A stretch of DNA of 64,000 bases from an uncultured Poribacteria bacterium. GTDB lineage: Bacteria; Poribacteria; WGA-4E; WGA-3G. The translations under genes were made by a program, and so were the position numbers. The notes under the pieces were generated by a model, which searched no databases, was not told where the DNA came from, and saw nothing but the letters and a program-made list of their open reading frames with translations. The stretch is taken from positions 3,798,835 to 3,862,834 of the forward strand of contig OX638352.1 in assembly GCA_951813545.1 (NCBI GenBank), read 5' to 3'. Below, in pieces: positions 60,890 to 64,000 of the stretch (within the stretch, counting starts at the first letter, position 1; every line of letters starts with the position of its first letter).

Positions 60890-63577
60890 CTATTTCTTAT
60901 TATGTTTGGAGATAAGTTTTATAACCTCGGTTCTACCTGCTTTCACCGCTGCCTCGTCCACTTCCATTTGCAATAATCCAACTACAAACTGTGTCAACTG
61001 CCAATCGAGGCGCGCCACGTCCGTCGGAGTGCTACCGTCATTGCTCCGGAGCGTTGTATCTGCGCCGTTCTCAAGAAGTAATTTTACCGTTCCAATACGT
61101 CCGAGAAAAGCTGCCGAGTGCAAAGAAGTGGTACCGTCTCGGTTCCGAGCATTGACCTCCGCGCCCTTTTCAATGAGCAATTTAGCTGCTTCGGCCTGTC
61201 CATTGAGTGCAGCCCATCCCAAGGGGGTTATTCCGGATTGCGAATCCAATGCGTTCAGATCCGCGCTATCGCCTAACGCATCTTTGATAGCCGAAAGATC
61301 GCCTGCCGCAGCCGCTTTCCACAAATCGTGTGATTGGAGCGCATTATTCGGTTGTTCAGAGAGCAATTTTATAACTTCAACTCTCCCTGCCTTGACTTCT
61401 GCCTCGTCTACCTCAATTTGTAGCATACCGAGTATAATTTCGGTAAACGTCCAGTCTAACTTTGCACCATCTATTGCTGCGCTACCCATATTATCTCGAA
61501 GTGTAATATCCGCACCTTTCTCAAGAAGGAATTTCACCGTCTCAACACGTCCAAGGAAAGCCGCTGTATGCAGTGCCGTGCCACCGTCCCGACTTTTCGC
61601 ATTGACATCGGCATCGTGTTGTTCAAGGAGCACTGCTACAACTTCCGTATGCCCCATCAGTGCAGCAATAGCCAACATTGTACTTCCAGATTGTGGATCC
61701 TTCGCGTTGGAGTCTGCTCCACCTGCCAATGCCTGTTTAACTGCCGCGAGATCTCCAATAAATACTGCTCCTGATAAATCTTGCGCGGAGGATATGTTTT
61801 TGCTGTCAAATTCTTTGACCCCGAAGAGTTTCGCAATTTCGTTCCTACCGCTTTGCATGACAGCGATATTTTTCTCGACCTCTACGCCTATCATACCGCC
61901 AATAAAAGTGGTAGTTCTCCAATCAAGATGCAGGGCATCCGCTGGTGTTCCGCCATCGTTGTTGCGTACCTTCAGGTTTGCTCCGTTCTCGACAAGAAGT
62001 TTCGCGACATCTGCTCTACCAAAAACTGCGGCACCGTGCAAAGGTGTGCTACCGTCATCGTCTTTTAGATTAACGTCAGCACCATTTTCGATAAGGAGAC
62101 GCGCCGCTTCAGTTTGTCCATGAGACGCACTCCATGCCAAGGGAGATATGTTCAAATTCTCATCTGGTTCATTGACATCGGCACCTTCCGCGATGTAGCG
62201 TTTCATCGCTTCGAGATCACCCGTGCGAGCGGCATGCCACAGACCGTCCTCGGGCAATTGAATGAATTGTTTCATATCAAATCCGTCAGGTCCCATAACG
62301 AACGGAGGACGCGGTTTTCTGCGCCAGATAGGCATCCCATTGGCAATTTCCTGCTGTATGTCAATTTTACGAGTTCGAATGAAGTAACGAACTTTCTCGA
62401 GTTCGTTGTCAAAGGTCTTTTTCTCTCCTCTTCCGCCCCACTCTTCTCCTTGGAATTCACGTTGTTCGGGTAGCAGGTAAGGTTGGATTATTGCAGCAAT
62501 CCTGTCCAGTTCGGCAAGCAGTTTCGTCTCGTTCCAGTGGATCTCAAGGAGTTTCTCCATCGTTTTGGCATACCGTTCGCGTCCTGCCTCAAGTTGATAT
62601 AATCTGTATGCAATCAAGCCTTGCGTTTTGACTGAAGTCGGTGAGCGTGCATTTCTCCGAAAGTCCATGCTGAAATTTGTAAACAGCGAATCCGCGCCCC
62701 ACGGTAAAAATTGGAACTTGTCGATTTCTGGATTGAGATAGATGAAGTAGTTGTTATTATTTCCAGAATAACCATCCCAGAAACCGAACAGGCTTTCCGT
62801 TGCCCAAAATGGGTAAAAACTATCCAAATCGACGAGTTCACCGATGGCTTCCTCCGTCACCTTGTCATCTGCGAGAACATTGATTAAAGCAATGATTTTT
62901 TCTCTGCCGAGTGCATCGTCGCCGCGTTTGTGTTCAAAACTGTGCTCCCACTCCTCGTTAAAATCGACAACAGTGCCTTCGTAGAGGGGACCGTTGTCAT
63001 TTCCGAAGGCGCGTTTCAAGAGTGGTTTACGCATGGTTTCTACATGAGAATATATCCCTAAACTTTTGCCGTTCACCGTTACTTCCGCATACGCGCATCG
63101 CGGTGCTGGGGAACCCATCGCATTGAACAGGGCATACCCCATAAATTGACTCACTTGGCTTATATCCTGCTTGTTATTATTAAGCGTTAGATTCGTCAAT
63201 CCCTCAATCCCACCCTCTTTGTCAATGTGATTTAATTTAATTTTTAGGGAAGGACGGGTGTGGCTTTGCGAACCGATAAACCCTTTTTTGCGGATCCCGA
63301 CTTGTGGGAATACCACACCGTCAATGCTGACGCTCGCTTCAACGTACGTATACGGATGATCCAGCGGACCAAACTGCCGCTTCTCATTCAGGGCACTCAT
63401 AAAATCCCGGGACTGATACCTGATTGTGTCCCAATCCCGTTGCGAGACCGTGATCTGCACATCTATAACCCGGTCAGTTGGGAAAATATCATCTAACATA
63501 AGTTCTTTTGCGCTGGTATTGTGAGCGACCGCACCTAAGCAGAGGACTATCGCTATACATAGGGTCCATTTTGTCAT
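60890..63577 (-). CDS. secreted CotH-type kinase with C-terminal ankyrin-repeat super-modules
   Basis: 895 aa; signal MTKWTLCIAIVLCLGAVAHNTSA; CotH-like 'VNGKSLGIYSHVETMRKPLLKRAFGNDNGPLYEGT', 'NNNNYFIYLNPEIDKFQFLPWGADSLF'; ankyrin 'DGSTPLHGAAVFGRADVAKLLVENGAN'. Confidence 0.9.
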   Translation of the reverse strand: MTKWTLCIAIVLCLGAVAHNTSAKELMLDDIFPTDRVIDVQITVSQRDWDTIRYQSRDFMSALNEKRQFGPLDHPYTYVEASVSIDGVVFPQVGIRKKGFIGSQSHTRPSLKIKLNHIDKEGGIEGLTNLTLNNNKQDISQVSQFMGYALFNAMGSPAPRCAYAEVTVNGKSLGIYSHVETMRKPLLKRAFGNDNGPLYEGTVVDFNEEWEHSFEHKRGDDALGREKIIALINVLADDKVTEEAIGELVDLDSFYPFWATESLFGFWDGYSGNNNNYFIYLNPEIDKFQFLPWGADSLFTNFSMDFRRNARSPTSVKTQGLIAYRLYQLEAGRERYAKTMEKLLEIHWNETKLLAELDRIAAIIQPYLLPEQREFQGEEWGGRGEKKTFDNELEKVRYFIRTRKIDIQQEIANGMPIWRRKPRPPFVMGPDGFDMKQFIQLPEDGLWHAARTGDLEAMKRYIAEGADVNEPDENLNISPLAWSASHGQTEAARLLIENGADVNLKDDDGSTPLHGAAVFGRADVAKLLVENGANLKVRNNDGGTPADALHLDWRTTTFIGGMIGVEVEKNIAVMQSGRNEIAKLFGVKEFDSKNISSAQDLSGAVFIGDLAAVKQALAGGADSNAKDPQSGSTMLAIAALMGHTEVVAVLLEQHDADVNAKSRDGGTALHTAAFLGRVETVKFLLEKGADITLRDNMGSAAIDGAKLDWTFTEIILGMLQIEVDEAEVKAGRVEVIKLLSEQPNNALQSHDLWKAAAAGDLSAIKDALGDSADLNALDSQSGITPLGWAALNGQAEAAKLLIEKGAEVNARNRDGTTSLHSAAFLGRIGTVKLLLENGADTTLRSNDGSTPTDVARLDWQLTQFVVGLLQMEVDEAAVKAGRTEVIKLISKHNKK

Positions 63578-63750
63578 TTTTTTCTCCTATTGTTTAGATT
63601 CCGGTTTGTAATGCAATTAGTATAACAGATTTTGGGTTTTTATGCTTGCGAATTTTGAACAGAATTGGTATTATGTCTTGTAGGAGCGATCTCCTGATCG
63701 CGACTCTCAGGTCATAATATATTTATAGCCTTTTCCAGAAAGATAACATA

Positions 63751-64000
63751 ATGTCAAAAGACTCCCGCATCCGAGATAACAATATGTACGGCACCGTTGC
63801 CAATTTTCTGAAGGATAAAATCCAAGACGGTGCGTCCCTTTCCTTCGTCTCCGCCTATTTTACAATTAATGCCTTCAATGCACTCAGAGATTCACTGACT
63901 GGAATCGATAACCTCCGTTTTCTGTTCGGTGAACCGGATGTCGTTGGGGGGATGGATCCCTCAAAAACAGAGAGCAAAGCATTCCGTCTCACTGAGGAAG
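63751..64000 (+). CDS. N-terminus of a PLD-like/helicase-type protein (truncated by the window)
   Basis: MSKDSRIRDNNMYGTVANFLKDKIQDGASLSFVSAYFTINAFNALRDSLTGIDNLRFLFGEPDVVGG..., resembles the N-terminal PLD-like region of SNF2-type helicases; not in the ORF track. Confidence 0.45.
   Translation, partial: MSKDSRIRDNNMYGTVANFLKDKIQDGASLSFVSAYFTINAFNALRDSLTGIDNLRFLFGEPDVVGGMDPSKTESKAFRLTEE

Noticed and set aside
60906-62123. 405-aa antisense ORF opposite the ankyrin region
   Set aside because: Ser/Ala/Pro-rich shadow of the repetitive ankyrin coding strand; the minus-strand CotH-ankyrin ORF has clear domain motifs.

Overview
This is a bacterial chromosome window with about 35 protein-coding genes and 6 tRNAs. 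The style resembles Candidatus Poribacteria or a related sponge/marine lineage; that is inference from gene content, not a search. The left edge cuts leuS (minus strand). The right edge cuts a gene that looks like a PLD/helicase-type defence protein. Core landmarks are a tRNA cluster (Pro, Arg, His, Arg, Lys, Leu) followed by tig-clpP-clpX-lon, rqcP-like, pdxA and purE. Accessory highlights: (i) a 1430-aa reductase/acyl-ligase/ACP/PlsC fusion followed directly by a HAD phosphatase; (ii) four tandem MacB/FtsX-type permeases plus a HlyD-type adaptor with no ATPase gene beside them; (iii) a 2134-aa gingipain/C25 (PorU-like) protease; (iv) a CotH kinase-ankyrin fusion with a triplicated super-module; (v) a duplicated ClpX zinc-finger region; (vi) two genes, a DNA methyltransferase and hicA, each broken by an apparent 1-nt deletion. 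The most unusual signal is a dispersed ~85-120 bp repeat ending in ...CCGAACCGCAAGGAAAATTAAAAA. It carries a Shine-Dalgarno-like sequence, sits directly against start codons of several unrelated genes, is fused in frame to some ORFs, and is tandemly triplicated (121-bp period) upstream of an MBL-fold gene. A second dispersed family (GTTATCAGT inverted repeats) is also present. Everything here was read by eye; no alignment, HMM or database search was run.
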